From Pseudomonas kilonensis (GTDB lineage Bacteria; Pseudomonadota; Gammaproteobacteria; Pseudomonadales; Pseudomonadaceae): a DNA stretch of 64,000 nucleotides. The notes beneath the pieces are model-generated. The model was not told the DNA's origin. It searched no databases and saw only the letters and a list, made by a program, of their open reading frames with translations. Where the stretch lies: contig NZ_LHVH01000017.1 of assembly GCF_001269885.1 (NCBI RefSeq), forward strand, positions 992,001 to 1,056,000, in the 5' to 3' direction. This document shows, one piece after another, positions 47,071 through 55,932 of the stretch; the stretch's first letter is position 1; every line of letters starts with the position of its first letter. Both the position numbers and the translations under genes were made by a program.

Positions 47071-48750
47071 TCATTGTTCATCTGATGCGAGCTTCATGCG
47101 GTGGCCAGACTCGAGTAAGTTGAGCCCGCGCAGCGTCAATGCCCTGCCGGTCGGCGTTTGCGGCTCGTATGCAGCGAGACAGGAAAGACGCTCGGCTGCA
47201 CGTTGGTTGAGCCAATCGGCTGATCGCCCCTTCTTACCCATCTCTTTCAGGTCTAAGTAGAGTGCTCTGATAACTCGTCGCTGAAGCCATGTATGTTTGG
47301 GCGGCCCTATAAGATCAAATCCTGCGTATAACAAGCCGAGGCCTGCTGCGATTCCCAATCCAGTGGACAGGCACTGATCAATTGCGAATGTCATGTAGTT
47401 GCTTGGCTGAACAAGCACCGCCAGGGTGAGGCAAAAACCGAGACCGTAAGGTGCGAGTGACGGTGAAGTCATGCTCATCAGCCCCAGAAAAAGAGGTGCA
47501 GAAAGCACCAGTATCAACATCTCGAAATCGCCCGAACCCTGCGCAAGCGAACTGAGTACAAACAGGATGGCAATAGGGATGGCAATCAAGGCTCCCCCCA
47601 GTAACTTGGCGGTTGCCACGCGCGGCACTGGGTGTGAGGAGAATGCCTGGGAGAGCAAGGCAGGTAGCACGATCATCATGATGAGTGCGGCTTGTTCGCC
47701 TGACAGAATCCATATGGCGATAGCGCTCAGGAAAACAAGTGAGCTTCGCAGCGCCGCTCTCAGTCCGACGAGCCAGTCACGATGTCGATTGAACCGTGGA
47801 AAGCGCTGCGTCCCGTGCGATCTTTCAGCGATTGAATCGCAGGCCCCATGCATCGCTGAAAGTGCCTCGGATACTTTCTTCAGGCTCTCTGCCTCGAGCG
47901 AGCTGCAGCCATGAGCGTGGTGATCGACGAAACGGGCCAGCATCTCCGATAAACGCTTTGGGTTATCACTCAATATGCGCTCGATGGTTTGTCCCCATGC
48001 AACGATGGTCAAGGCGTTGCTGGCGGCGAGTAGGGCTGCATCGATATTGCTTGCCAGTTCATAGCGTCCTGCATTGGCGTCATCGTTTATGGAAGTGGAC
48101 AAGGCGATGATGCCTATGCGCTGCTGATGGACAGCTGCTGGATTTGATTGAGCGTGAAGAATCGCCGAGACGTGGGTGAGGCTCAAATCCCGTAGGCGAT
48201 TCATACCCGTCTCCAGCACCTTCTGCACCTTGAAGGGATAAAGCAGGACGCTGGTCAGGATGGAACTGCTGGCTCCGACCAGAACTTCGCTCAACCGAGC
48301 CCGAATCACCATAAAGATCGATCCGCTGCTGGTATTTGCAGGATCGGCCAAGGCGAAAAGTACAATCAGAATCGCTGTAACACTCACTAATGACGTTGCG
48401 AATACAAAATTGACATGCCGCATGGTCGAGGCGATTGTAGAAGTGACGGCAACGCACAGCGCGAGTGCTCCAATAGCTAACACAGGATATGGCGTCAAAT
48501 TGTCCAAGATCAGTACCGCTATCACGGCGCCAACCGTTGATCCCAGAGCAAGGCATGCCGCTTTTTCGATGACCAATCCGGCCTCGGGGCGAGCCTGGAG
48601 CATCATTGACGCCACCATCGCCCAGAATGGCTTGTCCAGATCCAGGCTCATCGAAATCGCTAGAGCGAGCGTAACGGCACACAGCCCCTTGCAAGCGAAT
48701 ACCAAGCTGCGCAAGTCAGGCGCCAAGTAGTGCTTCAGTGCGTCTCTCAT
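47071..48750 (-). CDS. FUSC-family efflux pump membrane protein (AaeB-like)
   Basis: A 559-residue membrane protein with the FUSC layout: two blocks of about five to six helices (residues ~20-165 and ~340-480) separated by a soluble helical region. It opens with the family-typical FACKGLCAVTLALAISMSLDLDKPFWAMV. AaeB-type pumps export aromatic carboxylic acids or toxic organics with an HlyD-type adaptor. Its ATG overlaps the adaptor gene's stop codon by four bases (ATGA), so the two are coupled. It is somewhat shorter than E. coli AaeB. Confidence 0.88.
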   Translation of the reverse strand: MRDALKHYLAPDLRSLVFACKGLCAVTLALAISMSLDLDKPFWAMVASMMLQARPEAGLVIEKAACLALGSTVGAVIAVLILDNLTPYPVLAIGALALCVAVTSTIASTMRHVNFVFATSLVSVTAILIVLFALADPANTSSGSIFMVIRARLSEVLVGASSSILTSVLLYPFKVQKVLETGMNRLRDLSLTHVSAILHAQSNPAAVHQQRIGIIALSTSINDDANAGRYELASNIDAALLAASNALTIVAWGQTIERILSDNPKRLSEMLARFVDHHAHGCSSLEAESLKKVSEALSAMHGACDSIAERSHGTQRFPRFNRHRDWLVGLRAALRSSLVFLSAIAIWILSGEQAALIMMIVLPALLSQAFSSHPVPRVATAKLLGGALIAIPIAILFVLSSLAQGSGDFEMLILVLSAPLFLGLMSMTSPSLAPYGLGFCLTLAVLVQPSNYMTFAIDQCLSTGLGIAAGLGLLYAGFDLIGPPKHTWLQRRVIRALYLDLKEMGKKGRSADWLNQRAAERLSCLAAYEPQTPTGRALTLRGLNLLESGHRMKLASDEQ

Positions 48751-49628
48751 GGTCTGCCCCTCTCAGTGGGGCGCTGATGAATCCTCACCGATGCGCTCAT
48801 GCCAGCGATCAAGCGCGTGCTCGCAGCGTTCGCCTCCAGCTTTATGTCGACCGGTATGCGTTGCGCCAGTCGCACCCAGTTGAATGCCTGCTGTACTTGA
48901 GGCAGCAACATTGGATCTGCTTGTGTGTTGGTATTGGCGACGCCTCTGGCGATGCTTTGGACGCGGCCACTAATCGAAGGCCCTCCGAACATGAACGACA
49001 CCTCGGCCATATCCCCCTCACGTATATCGAGAAGCTTCGTTTCCTCGAAGTAGGCAGTCACGTAAAACGAATCGTTTTTGATGAGTGAGAAGGCGGGAGC
49101 CCCCTGGGCTACGTAGTTGCCTTCCTGCAATCTGACGTTGGTGATCGTACCGTCAGCTGGCGCAACCACGGATGTGCGGGCGAGGTTGATCCTCGCGGTT
49201 TCCCACTGCGCCTTGTTGACCTCATATTGGGATTTGGCCAGCAAGACTTGGGAGTGGGCGTTATCCAAATCCTCAGCGCTTATGGCGTTGATCCTGGCCA
49301 ATGGAACACGGCGGCTCTCCAGAAGTGCTGCAAGCTCCCAAGCGTGCTTTGAGTGTTCCATTCGGGCTTTCGACTCGTTCACGAGGGAGCGATAACGGAC
49401 GGGATCAATTTCAAAAAGCAGATCGCCTTTATTTACCACCTGGTTGTCTCGCACTTCGAGCCTGGTCACCCAGCCCGCTACATCGGGTGCTACGACCACT
49501 ACATCGGCCCGAACTCGCCCATCTCGCGTCCAGGGTGAGAGTTGGTAGTGCTTCCATGTCCACGACCCCGCCAGCACCGCGCAACATGAGATCAGTAACG
49601 TCACGCAGACCCGAATTGCCGAATTCAT
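48747..49628 (-). CDS. HlyD-family periplasmic adaptor (AaeA-like)
   Basis: A 293-residue adaptor: an N-terminal membrane anchor (IRVCVTLLISCCAVLAGSW), the lipoyl half motifs DGRVRADVVVVAPDVAGWV and SVVAPADGTITNV, and an alpha-hairpin between them (KARMEHSKHAWELAALLESRR). The start at 49628 is fixed by an ATGA overlap with the DUF1656 gene, and its end overlaps the FUSC gene in the same way. It links the pump to an outer membrane channel; no channel gene is in this operon. Confidence 0.9.
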   Translation of the reverse strand: MNSAIRVCVTLLISCCAVLAGSWTWKHYQLSPWTRDGRVRADVVVVAPDVAGWVTRLEVRDNQVVNKGDLLFEIDPVRYRSLVNESKARMEHSKHAWELAALLESRRVPLARINAISAEDLDNAHSQVLLAKSQYEVNKAQWETARINLARTSVVAPADGTITNVRLQEGNYVAQGAPAFSLIKNDSFYVTAYFEETKLLDIREGDMAEVSFMFGGPSISGRVQSIARGVANTNTQADPMLLPQVQQAFNWVRLAQRIPVDIKLEANAASTRLIAGMSASVRIHQRPTERGRP

Positions 49629-49834
49629 TTCCATCCACCATCGAGAAAGGCGAGGGCGCTGGCGATGTAGAAGACGAATAGGGAAAGCCCCAGCCATGAG
49701 CGCTTCCAAATCCATTGCTGTATTGCCCATTGCGGAATGAGCACATACGTAATCCAGGTCAGGGATGCCGCAGCGCCAACGCAGATCACCATTGGGGTAA
49801 TCAGCAGGCCTGCGACTGAAAATTCACGCAACAT
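49625..49834 (-). CDS. DUF1656 small membrane protein (AaeX-like)
   Basis: A 69-residue protein with two hydrophobic segments (about residues 5-28 and 45-62), the size and layout of AaeX/DUF1656. It is the first gene of the efflux operon, and its TGA overlaps the adaptor ATG. An in-frame ATG far upstream would read through the divergent promoter, so 49834 (MLREFSVAGLLITP) is chosen. Its role in the pump is unknown. Confidence 0.87.
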   Translation of the reverse strand: MLREFSVAGLLITPMVICVGAAASLTWITYVLIPQWAIQQWIWKRSWLGLSLFVFYIASALAFLDGGWK

Positions 49835-49855
49835 CGTCAGCCTCGCACTTGTGAT

Positions 49856-49910
49856 GTATCGCAATGCGGTAACTGTACCGCAAAATAATATTGTATCGCA
49901 ATATGATACA
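49856..49910. promoter_or_regulatory. Operator cluster between the efflux operon and its IclR regulator
   Basis: Three elements lie in the 100-base divergent promoter: GCGGTA-ACTG-TACCGC (49866-49881), TGTATC-GCAATAT-GATACA (49892-49910), and a direct repeat of GTATCGCAAT (49856-49865 and 49893-49902). Such repeats in this position are good candidates for binding by the IclR protein. Confidence 0.6.
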
Positions 49911-49934
49911 GTGACCGAAAAAGTGGAGGTGTCC

Positions 49935-50708
49935 ATGGACGAGCGGGTTCAAGCAGGCGTCAGCGATGAGCGTAGTGGGGGTATTCAGGTCATTGCACGC
50001 GCGGCAAAAATTCTGAATGTATTGGGAAGAAGCGCTGGCGGGATGAGTTTGGGCGAAATAGCCCAAGCTGTAGATTTGCCTCGCTCAACGGTGCAACGCA
50101 TCGTAGGAGCGCTCGAAGAGCAGGGAATGATTCGTACTGAAGGCGCTGGCGGAATCAGCCTTGGCGCGGGTTTGTTGAGGCTCGTCGCGAACGCCCATGT
50201 CGACCGTATGACCGTCGTCCGCCCTTGGCTGCATAAGCTGAGCGAGAGGGTTCAAGAGACGGTTGTCTTTTCTAGACCTGCCGGAATCCAACTGATCGTT
50301 GAGGATCGTGTAGTTGCTGATCGTGAGTTGCAGGTGATGCCACGCCTTGGCCAACTGGATACGCCACTCTATGGAACGTCTGCTGGACGGGCTCTTCTCG
50401 CTTTAGACCAAGATGAGGATGTGAAAGAGTTGTTTGCAGCTGAAAGCGCTACCCAGGGAAACACGTCGGAATTCCAGAGTCTTTTCAATCAGCTGGCCGA
50501 TATTCGGAAAACAGGGCTTTCAAGCGATCACGGCGAACTCATTGAGGGCATCACCACTACAGCAGTCGCGCTAGATACCGTGTTAGGCCGTTTCGCAATA
50601 TCAATGCCCATCCCCACATTGCGTTTCGAAAGGAATCGCAGTGTTTACGTTGAGGAGTTATTGAGCTGCAAGCAAGGGTTGCTCAAAGAAATAGGTATAG
50701 ACGGCTAA
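49935..50708 (+). CDS. IclR-family regulator, divergent from efflux operon
   Basis: A 257-residue regulator: winged helix IQVIARAAKILNVLGRSAGG...LPRSTVQRIVGALEEQGM, then an IclR effector domain. The ATG at 49935 has a strong GGAGG at 49925-49929; an upstream in-frame ATG would overlap the operator region. It is divergently arranged with the DUF1656-HlyD-FUSC operon and is the likely repressor of it, with an aromatic acid as possible effector. Confidence 0.9.
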   Translation: MDERVQAGVSDERSGGIQVIARAAKILNVLGRSAGGMSLGEIAQAVDLPRSTVQRIVGALEEQGMIRTEGAGGISLGAGLLRLVANAHVDRMTVVRPWLHKLSERVQETVVFSRPAGIQLIVEDRVVADRELQVMPRLGQLDTPLYGTSAGRALLALDQDEDVKELFAAESATQGNTSEFQSLFNQLADIRKTGLSSDHGELIEGITTTAVALDTVLGRFAISMPIPTLRFERNRSVYVEELLSCKQGLLKEIGIDG

Positions 50709-50854
50709 CGCGCGAACGGAGAGTTCCGAGAGGTCAGCCTGACCGATCCCGAGGCCATGGAAACGTGGAGGGTTGCCCCCGCCATCAGCTTATTTATGCG
50801 TTTACGATGAAAGCCAGGGCCCAATGGGCCCCGGCAAGTTTTGTCGTCACGCGG

Positions 50855-51400
50855 TCAGGCCGAGAGGTAATCTTCCACCGACTTGACGGTGGCGTAACCG
50901 AACTCGAACGCTGCCATCATCGTGGCGTGTGCGTGAGCAGCAGGAACGTTAACACCACCAAATGTGAGATCCAGGGTGGCGCAGGCGTCATGCAGCACCG
51001 TAACGGGGTAGCCCATGTCTGCCGCCGCGCGCACTACGGCATCGATGCACATGTGACTCATTGCACCGATTACCACGAGTTCCTCGATGTCCGCTGCTTC
51101 CAACTGCTGCTTAAGATCCGTTTCCCGGAAGGCGTTGATGTGTGCTTTTACAATCACAGGCTCATTACCCAGAGGTGCAACAGCAGGCTGGGTTTGCGCA
51201 CCGTTCGAGCCTTTGACGAAGATTGGAGCGCGTTCATCGTTGGACTCATGCCGTATGTGAAAAACCGGAGCTCCTATATCGCGCGAGTGGCTGATCACTC
51301 GGACAGCATTCGCTACAGCAGCTACGATGCCGTCTAACGGCAATTTGCCTGTGGGCAGGTATTCATTTTGCAGGTCAACTACTACAAGGCCACGTTTCAT
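50855..51400 (-). CDS. Isochorismatase-family cysteine hydrolase
   Basis: A 181-residue hydrolase with the Asp-Lys-Cys triad: Asp in LVVVDLQNEY, Lys in VIVKAHINAF and Cys in GAMSHMCIDAVV. The family includes nicotinamidase- and isochorismatase-like amidases; a stand-alone protein of this length with a GlxA-type regulator nearby is often an amide hydrolase of unknown substrate. GGAG precedes the ATG. It is followed upstream by the metallo-hydrolase gene on the same strand. Confidence 0.88.
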   Translation of the reverse strand: MKRGLVVVDLQNEYLPTGKLPLDGIVAAVANAVRVISHSRDIGAPVFHIRHESNDERAPIFVKGSNGAQTQPAVAPLGNEPVIVKAHINAFRETDLKQQLEAADIEELVVIGAMSHMCIDAVVRAAADMGYPVTVLHDACATLDLTFGGVNVPAAHAHATMMAAFEFGYATVKSVEDYLSA

Positions 51401-51497
51401 GAACGATCTCCGGTCGAATTATCCGAGCTAAGCATGCGGCTTGAAGGTTGAAGTCGACAGATAGAACACCTGCATTTCCAACCTCAAAAAATTTAAG

Positions 51498-52388
51498 TCA
51501 GAACTCCAGTGATGCGCCATCTTCGGGTATCTCTACGCGACTCTCGATACCGTGCTCTTTGACGTAAGTGCGCAATTCCTTGCGGGTCAGCGACATGTGG
51601 TTGACTGCGTCCATGTGCACGGCAACAATTTTGGCGTTTTTTGCGGCCTGTGAAGCGCGCAGAACATCCTCTTCACCCATGATGATCGCGCCCTCGAACC
51701 CGTTTACCTTCGCTTTCCCGGCGTTGAGTACGATGACTTCAGGGTGATATTTCTCAATAGTTTGGTCTACCTCTTTACGCCAGATAGTGTCGCCGGCTAG
51801 GTAGAGAGTTTTGTAGCCTGGCGCTTCAAACACAACGCCCATGGCCTCGCCTAGAAGTTTGGCGAGTGGGGGAGCGGCATACATTTCGTCGGTGCCGTGC
51901 TGACCACCTGCTTTGGTGATTTTGACGCCGCCGAATTCCGCTTCGTCTGTCAGAACGCGTACGTTCTTGAACCCTTGCGAGCGAATCAGCTTCGCATCGT
52001 CCTCATGCTGCGTGAACAGCGGGATGTCTTTCGGCAGCGCTTTTTGTGCGGCATCATCCCAGTGGTCGAGATGCGTATGAGTGACGATGACGGCGTCAAC
52101 ACCAGAGATTACTTTTTCTGGCGACTCGGTCAGATCGACAAGTGGGTTGCGCAGGTTACTACGGTAGGTATTTTCAAATCCTGGGTAGGTTCCCTTTTGG
52201 GACAGCATCGGGTCGATCAGAAAGGTTGTGCCACCGTAGGAGATTTTTACCGTTGCGTTACGAACTTGCTGCAAGTCGACTTTATGGGCCGCGTCCGGGG
52301 AATTGGGAGTGTCGGAGCTCGCAAATGCGGGTGAGGCCGCGGCAGTGCAGGCAAGGCTAAGGGCGATTGGAAGTGTTTTAAAGTTCAT
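51498..52388 (-). CDS. Exported metallo-beta-lactamase-fold hydrolase
   Basis: A 296-residue protein with a signal peptide (MNFKTLPIALSLACTAAASPAFA). The metal motif HTHLDHWDD is present, with further ligands in GGQHGTDE and AGDTIW and a C-terminal VHMDAVNHM. It resembles the UlaG/RomA-like group of MBL-fold proteins. The substrate is unknown. It is divergent from the GlxA-type regulator at 52522, which is the likely controller, and codirectional with the isochorismatase-like gene. Confidence 0.88.
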   Translation of the reverse strand: MNFKTLPIALSLACTAAASPAFASSDTPNSPDAAHKVDLQQVRNATVKISYGGTTFLIDPMLSQKGTYPGFENTYRSNLRNPLVDLTESPEKVISGVDAVIVTHTHLDHWDDAAQKALPKDIPLFTQHEDDAKLIRSQGFKNVRVLTDEAEFGGVKITKAGGQHGTDEMYAAPPLAKLLGEAMGVVFEAPGYKTLYLAGDTIWRKEVDQTIEKYHPEVIVLNAGKAKVNGFEGAIIMGEEDVLRASQAAKNAKIVAVHMDAVNHMSLTRKELRTYVKEHGIESRVEIPEDGASLEF

Positions 52389-52521
52389 CTCGTTAATCCT
52401 GTTATTGCATCAGTGACTCTATTGTTGCCCAATGCTCTGGGACTCAACAGTGGCCTGAATGACAGATTCCGATATAATTGGGCCACGATACCTGCGCTGT
52501 TCTCGAATATGAGGCTGACTG

Positions 52522-53550
52522 ATGCAATCCACACGCGTTGCTGTTCTGGCTTTTGACGGTGTCAGCCTGTTTCATCTTTCCGTGCCTGGAATGGTGCTAG
52601 GAACAGCTCAATCCGCACCCGGTGAACCTCATTACGAGGTCAGTTACTGTGCAGAGACGCCGGGAATGGTGATAAGCGACCAAGGCATAGGCTTAGCGGT
52701 CGATCATGGCCTGGAACTGATGGAGACATCCGACGTAATTGTCATTCCGGCGTGGGGCGATCATTCTGTCGCAGCGTCTGCGCAGCTTGTGCAAGCCTTA
52801 CAGCGTGCAAATGCCCAAGACAAGCTCATCGTCGGGCTATGTCTGGGAGCATTCGTGCTCGGCGATGCAGGACTTCTTGATGGCAAAGAAGCAACCACTC
52901 ACTGGGCAGTCAGAGACGAGTTTGGGCGACGGTTCCCAGAAGTTCGTTTCAGGCCTGAAGTGCTGTATGTCAGTGATGGCAACATCATCACCTCTGCGGG
53001 AACTGTGGCAGCAATTGATTGTTGTCTGCATCTAATACGTCAGCGACTCGGTGCTGATGTTGCCAATCGCACTGCGAAGATGCTGGTGACGCCGCCGCAC
53101 AGGCAGGGAGGCCAGGCTCAGTACGTAGAGCATCCTGTGCCGCAGCTGTCTAGCGAGACTCATTTGTCTAATGTACTGGCGTGGGCCCGAATGAACCTTG
53201 CGAGTGATCTGTCGCTCGATTTGCTGGCGGACATGGCGAAAATGAGTCGGCGCACTTTTACCAGGCGATTTAGGGAGGCGACCGGCAGCACCGTCTCAAA
53301 ATGGTTGAATGCTGAGCGAGTCGCCAGAGCACAACAGCTGCTCGAAACGACCGACTTACCTATCGAGTGTGTCGCCGGTGAGGCGGGTTTCGGAACGCCT
53401 TTGTCGTTGAGACAACAGTTCGGCGTTCACCTTGGCACTTCACCCTCTGAGTATCGGCGAATGTTTTTCCGTGAAATGAAGCCAGGCCCGAAGGCGGGCG
53501 GCAATGAGCACACGGCCGAGTCATTTACCCATTCCCAGGTAAAAGTTTAA
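52522..53550 (+). CDS. GlxA-family AraC-type transcriptional regulator
   Basis: A 342-residue protein: DJ-1/PfpI-like domain (VIVIPAWGDH, VGLCLGAFVLGDAG, DEFGRRFPEV) followed by an AraC HTH pair (LDLLADMAKMSRRTFTRRF and IECVAGEAGFGTPLSLRQQF). It is divergent from the metallo-hydrolase gene, 133 bases apart, and is its probable regulator. A diverged copy of its last ~48 codons is found as a fragment at 55749-55897. Confidence 0.9.
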   Translation: MQSTRVAVLAFDGVSLFHLSVPGMVLGTAQSAPGEPHYEVSYCAETPGMVISDQGIGLAVDHGLELMETSDVIVIPAWGDHSVAASAQLVQALQRANAQDKLIVGLCLGAFVLGDAGLLDGKEATTHWAVRDEFGRRFPEVRFRPEVLYVSDGNIITSAGTVAAIDCCLHLIRQRLGADVANRTAKMLVTPPHRQGGQAQYVEHPVPQLSSETHLSNVLAWARMNLASDLSLDLLADMAKMSRRTFTRRFREATGSTVSKWLNAERVARAQQLLETTDLPIECVAGEAGFGTPLSLRQQFGVHLGTSPSEYRRMFFREMKPGPKAGGNEHTAESFTHSQVKV

Positions 53551-53564
53551 TCATGCCTCGTGGC

Positions 53565-54120
53565 TCAGGCAGCAAGATTCCTGACGACAGCGAGCAGCGC
53601 CTGCAGCGGATGTGAGACGGTTACTCCATCCTGTCGTTTCACCTGGCTTCGGCAAGAATATCCGTCGGCCACTAACCGGCCAGAAGCATTAAATCTTTTC
53701 ACAAGCGGCGCCCAGGATTGTTTGTAGATCACTACAGAAGTTCTGGTGTTCTTCGTCTCATGCCCATAGGTGCCGGACATGCCGCAGCACCCGCTGGCTT
53801 GAACGCTCATTTTCAGTCCCATGCGCTCATAGACTTGTTGCCAAAGGACGATGCTGTTTGGCTCATTTGTCTTTTCAGTGCAGTGGGGAAGGAAATGATA
53901 GGGATCGGCATCTTTCACAATCTGCGACTGTGGAAGCATATTGGCGAGCCACTCCTGCGGCAGTAGTACGGTAGGAACCTTGTGACTGCCAAGCGTCTTC
54001 GCATACTCCTGGCGATACACCAACGTCATCGCGGGATCGAGGCCCACCAGCGGTATCTCGTGCTTCTGAAGCTGGTGCAACGCTTCACCGTTGAAACGTG
54101 CGGCCTTTTCAAAAGCTTTT
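53565..54120 (-). pseudogene. C-terminal fragment of a YdiJ-type FAD-linked dehydrogenase
   Basis: About 185 residues remain of what is normally a ~1000-residue D-2-hydroxyglutarate dehydrogenase-type enzyme. The Cys-rich CCG-domain is recognisable: LPHCTEKTN, SGCCGMSGTYGHE, and the terminal SCRSQVKRQDG...HPLQALLAVV. Homology continues upstream of the first ATG (EKAARFNGEALHQLQKHEIPLVG) until about 54120, where it breaks off abruptly into a plus-strand AraC fragment. Not functional. Confidence 0.85.
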
Positions 54121-54249
54121 CAACTAGGCTTCCAGGAACCCAGTGCCTTTCATCGTGCGTTTAAGAAATGGACTGGGGAGAGTCCCGGACAATATCGCCT
54201 GCGACTTCAAGCGTGTGCCGATGAATCTCAAAGTTCTGAACCGTCATGA
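54112..54249 (+). pseudogene. C-terminal fragment of an AraC-family regulator
   Basis: The plus-strand frame reads AFQLGFQEPSAFHRAFKKWT...GESPGQYR and ends at TGA 54247-54249. This is the second HTH of an AraC/OruR-type regulator. No start or upstream part exists; it begins where the dehydrogenase fragment breaks off. Confidence 0.8.
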
Positions 54250-54396
54250 AAAAGAACGGGGCTATCGGTTGTGATGGCTGGTCGGAAGACTAATTGATTC
54301 CACAAAGTAGTCCCGTATAAATATGGCGGGTGACATGTAAGCGCTGCTAGCGGGCCGTTCGCGTGTAGAACGGCCAGCTAATTGCGTCATGTTCGA

Positions 54397-54418
54397 CCAT
54401 AGCGCTGCAGCGCTATGG
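54397..54418. repeat. Perfect 22-base palindrome preceded by a hairpin
   Basis: CCATAGCGCTG followed by its exact reverse complement (54397-54418) gives a loop-free palindrome. A separate stem GGCCGTTC/GAACGGCC with a 7-base loop lies at 54353-54375. They lie just beyond the stop codon of the TonB receptor fragment and might be its terminator region or a recombination site. Confidence 0.6.
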
Positions 54419-54429
54419 CACTTTGCTCG

Positions 54430-55757
54430 TCAATAATTCCACTGCATAGCGACCTCCAGGCTGCGCGGCTCCCCCAGGTAATATTGGGTGTTGCTCTGGT
54501 GGATGAAACGGGCGTAGACCTCGTCGGTCAGGTTACGTAGACGCGCGCTGAGCTGCACGTGTTTGTCCAGGTCATGGACAAACAATAGACGGTGTACGAA
54601 GGCCCCCACGTCGTATTGGCGGTATTGGCGTAGACCGACGATACGTAGCGCACGTCGACCCCAAGTTGCCAGTCAGGAGCCACGTCATAAGTCAGCCAGA
54701 GATTGGCTACGCGGTCGGGAATGTTCACCGGATTCTTGCCTTTGCGCGAGAACACAACACCGGCGATGGTTTCATTGAACTCGTCGTACTCAGCCCTTAC
54801 CCAACTGAAGTTACCGGCCGCCAATAGCTTGGGCGTGATCTTGAATGAAGCGGCCAGCTCTATGCCGGTGGAGGTTTGTTGACCCGCTTGTTCGGTGGTG
54901 TTGGGCACCGTCGAGGAGGGGACGGAGATGTTCTTGCGCACGATGCGGTAGGCCGCGGCGGTGGCCGAGCCGCGACCGTCAAGAAAATCGAACTTGCTGC
55001 CCACCTCGAATTGGCGACCAGTGCTCAAGTCGAAGTCGCTCACCTGGGCAATGGAGGCGCTGGTAAGCGTCCCTCCCGGCGGCTCGGCCGAGGTACCGTA
55101 TTGGGTATAAAGGCTGACATTCGACGTCAGGTCGTACACCAGGCCCAGGCGTCCCGTGATTGCATCCCAACGCTTGTCGAGCCTGGCCTGCGCCGCATGA
55201 TCGACGATCTCGAAGTCGATATGGTCATAGCGCAGCGCAGTGATCAGCGCCAGTTGCTCGGTCAGGCGCGTGCGGTTCTCGACGAACGCCGACGAGGTAT
55301 CGGTCCACGTGCTGCGATCTTTAGTGCGCGGTGCATCCATCCCCGGAATGTCCAGGAAGTGGCCCGGCTCGAAGCCATCTGGATCGATGGTGTCGAAGGC
55401 GCCTTTGGACAACGGGTAATTGGTTTGCTGGTTGGTGTTGTAATCCACGCCCAGCGCCCAATCGCTGGCCAGGCCGAACAGTTGAGCCTGGTGAGTCAGC
55501 TCGATGCGGTCACCGTTGACCTCCTGGTCGTGCCGCTGGCGGTAACCGCCGGAGCGGGCGATGGCGCTGTTGTCGCTGTTGTAGCGGTAGACCTCAAGGT
55601 TGCGGTAATCGCGCTGGCCATCGTAGTGGTAGAAGGTATTGCGCAACTGGGTATTGTCGTCCAGCTGGTAGTCCGTGATCGAGCGTATCCAGCGGGTGCG
55701 CTGCTCGTAGCGGCCATCCTCGACGTTGTAGTTGTTGAAGCGGTTGAGCAGGTTTTG
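54430..55757 (-). pseudogene. TonB-dependent siderophore receptor fragment with frameshift (FhuA-like)
   Basis: Only the C-terminal barrel (about 440 residues) remains. Recognisable pieces are YDLTSNVSLYTQYGTSAEPP, ARLRNLTDEVYARFIHQSN and the terminal aromatic EVAMQWNY typical of FhuA-like ferrisiderophore receptors. A one-base shift near 54576-54590 breaks the frame: the first frame runs out at 54528 whereas the barrel's true end is TGA 54430-54432. The 5' part is missing; homology ends near 55757 at a junction with a GlxA fragment. Not functional. Confidence 0.87.
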
Positions 55758-55897
55758 GCACCACCTTATCCTTGAGGCAACAATTCGGCGTTCAGCTCGG
55801 CACCTCGCCTTCTGAGTACAGGCGAATGTTTTGTCGTGAAATGAGCCCGGTCCGAAAGACGAGCAACAGTGAGCACACTGCCGAACTGTCTAGCTAA
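55749..55897 (+). pseudogene. C-terminal fragment of a second GlxA-type regulator
   Basis: The frame AGFGTTLSLRQQFGV...GTSPSEYRRMF closely parallels the end of the intact regulator at 52522-53550 (AGFGTPLSLRQQFGV...GTSPSEYRRMF), with a diverged tail ending in TAA 55895-55897. Only ~48 codons exist. It starts exactly where the TonB receptor fragment breaks off. Confidence 0.85.
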
Positions 55898-55932
55898 TGA
55901 CTGGAACCGAAAAGCTTCAGTCATTATCGCCC

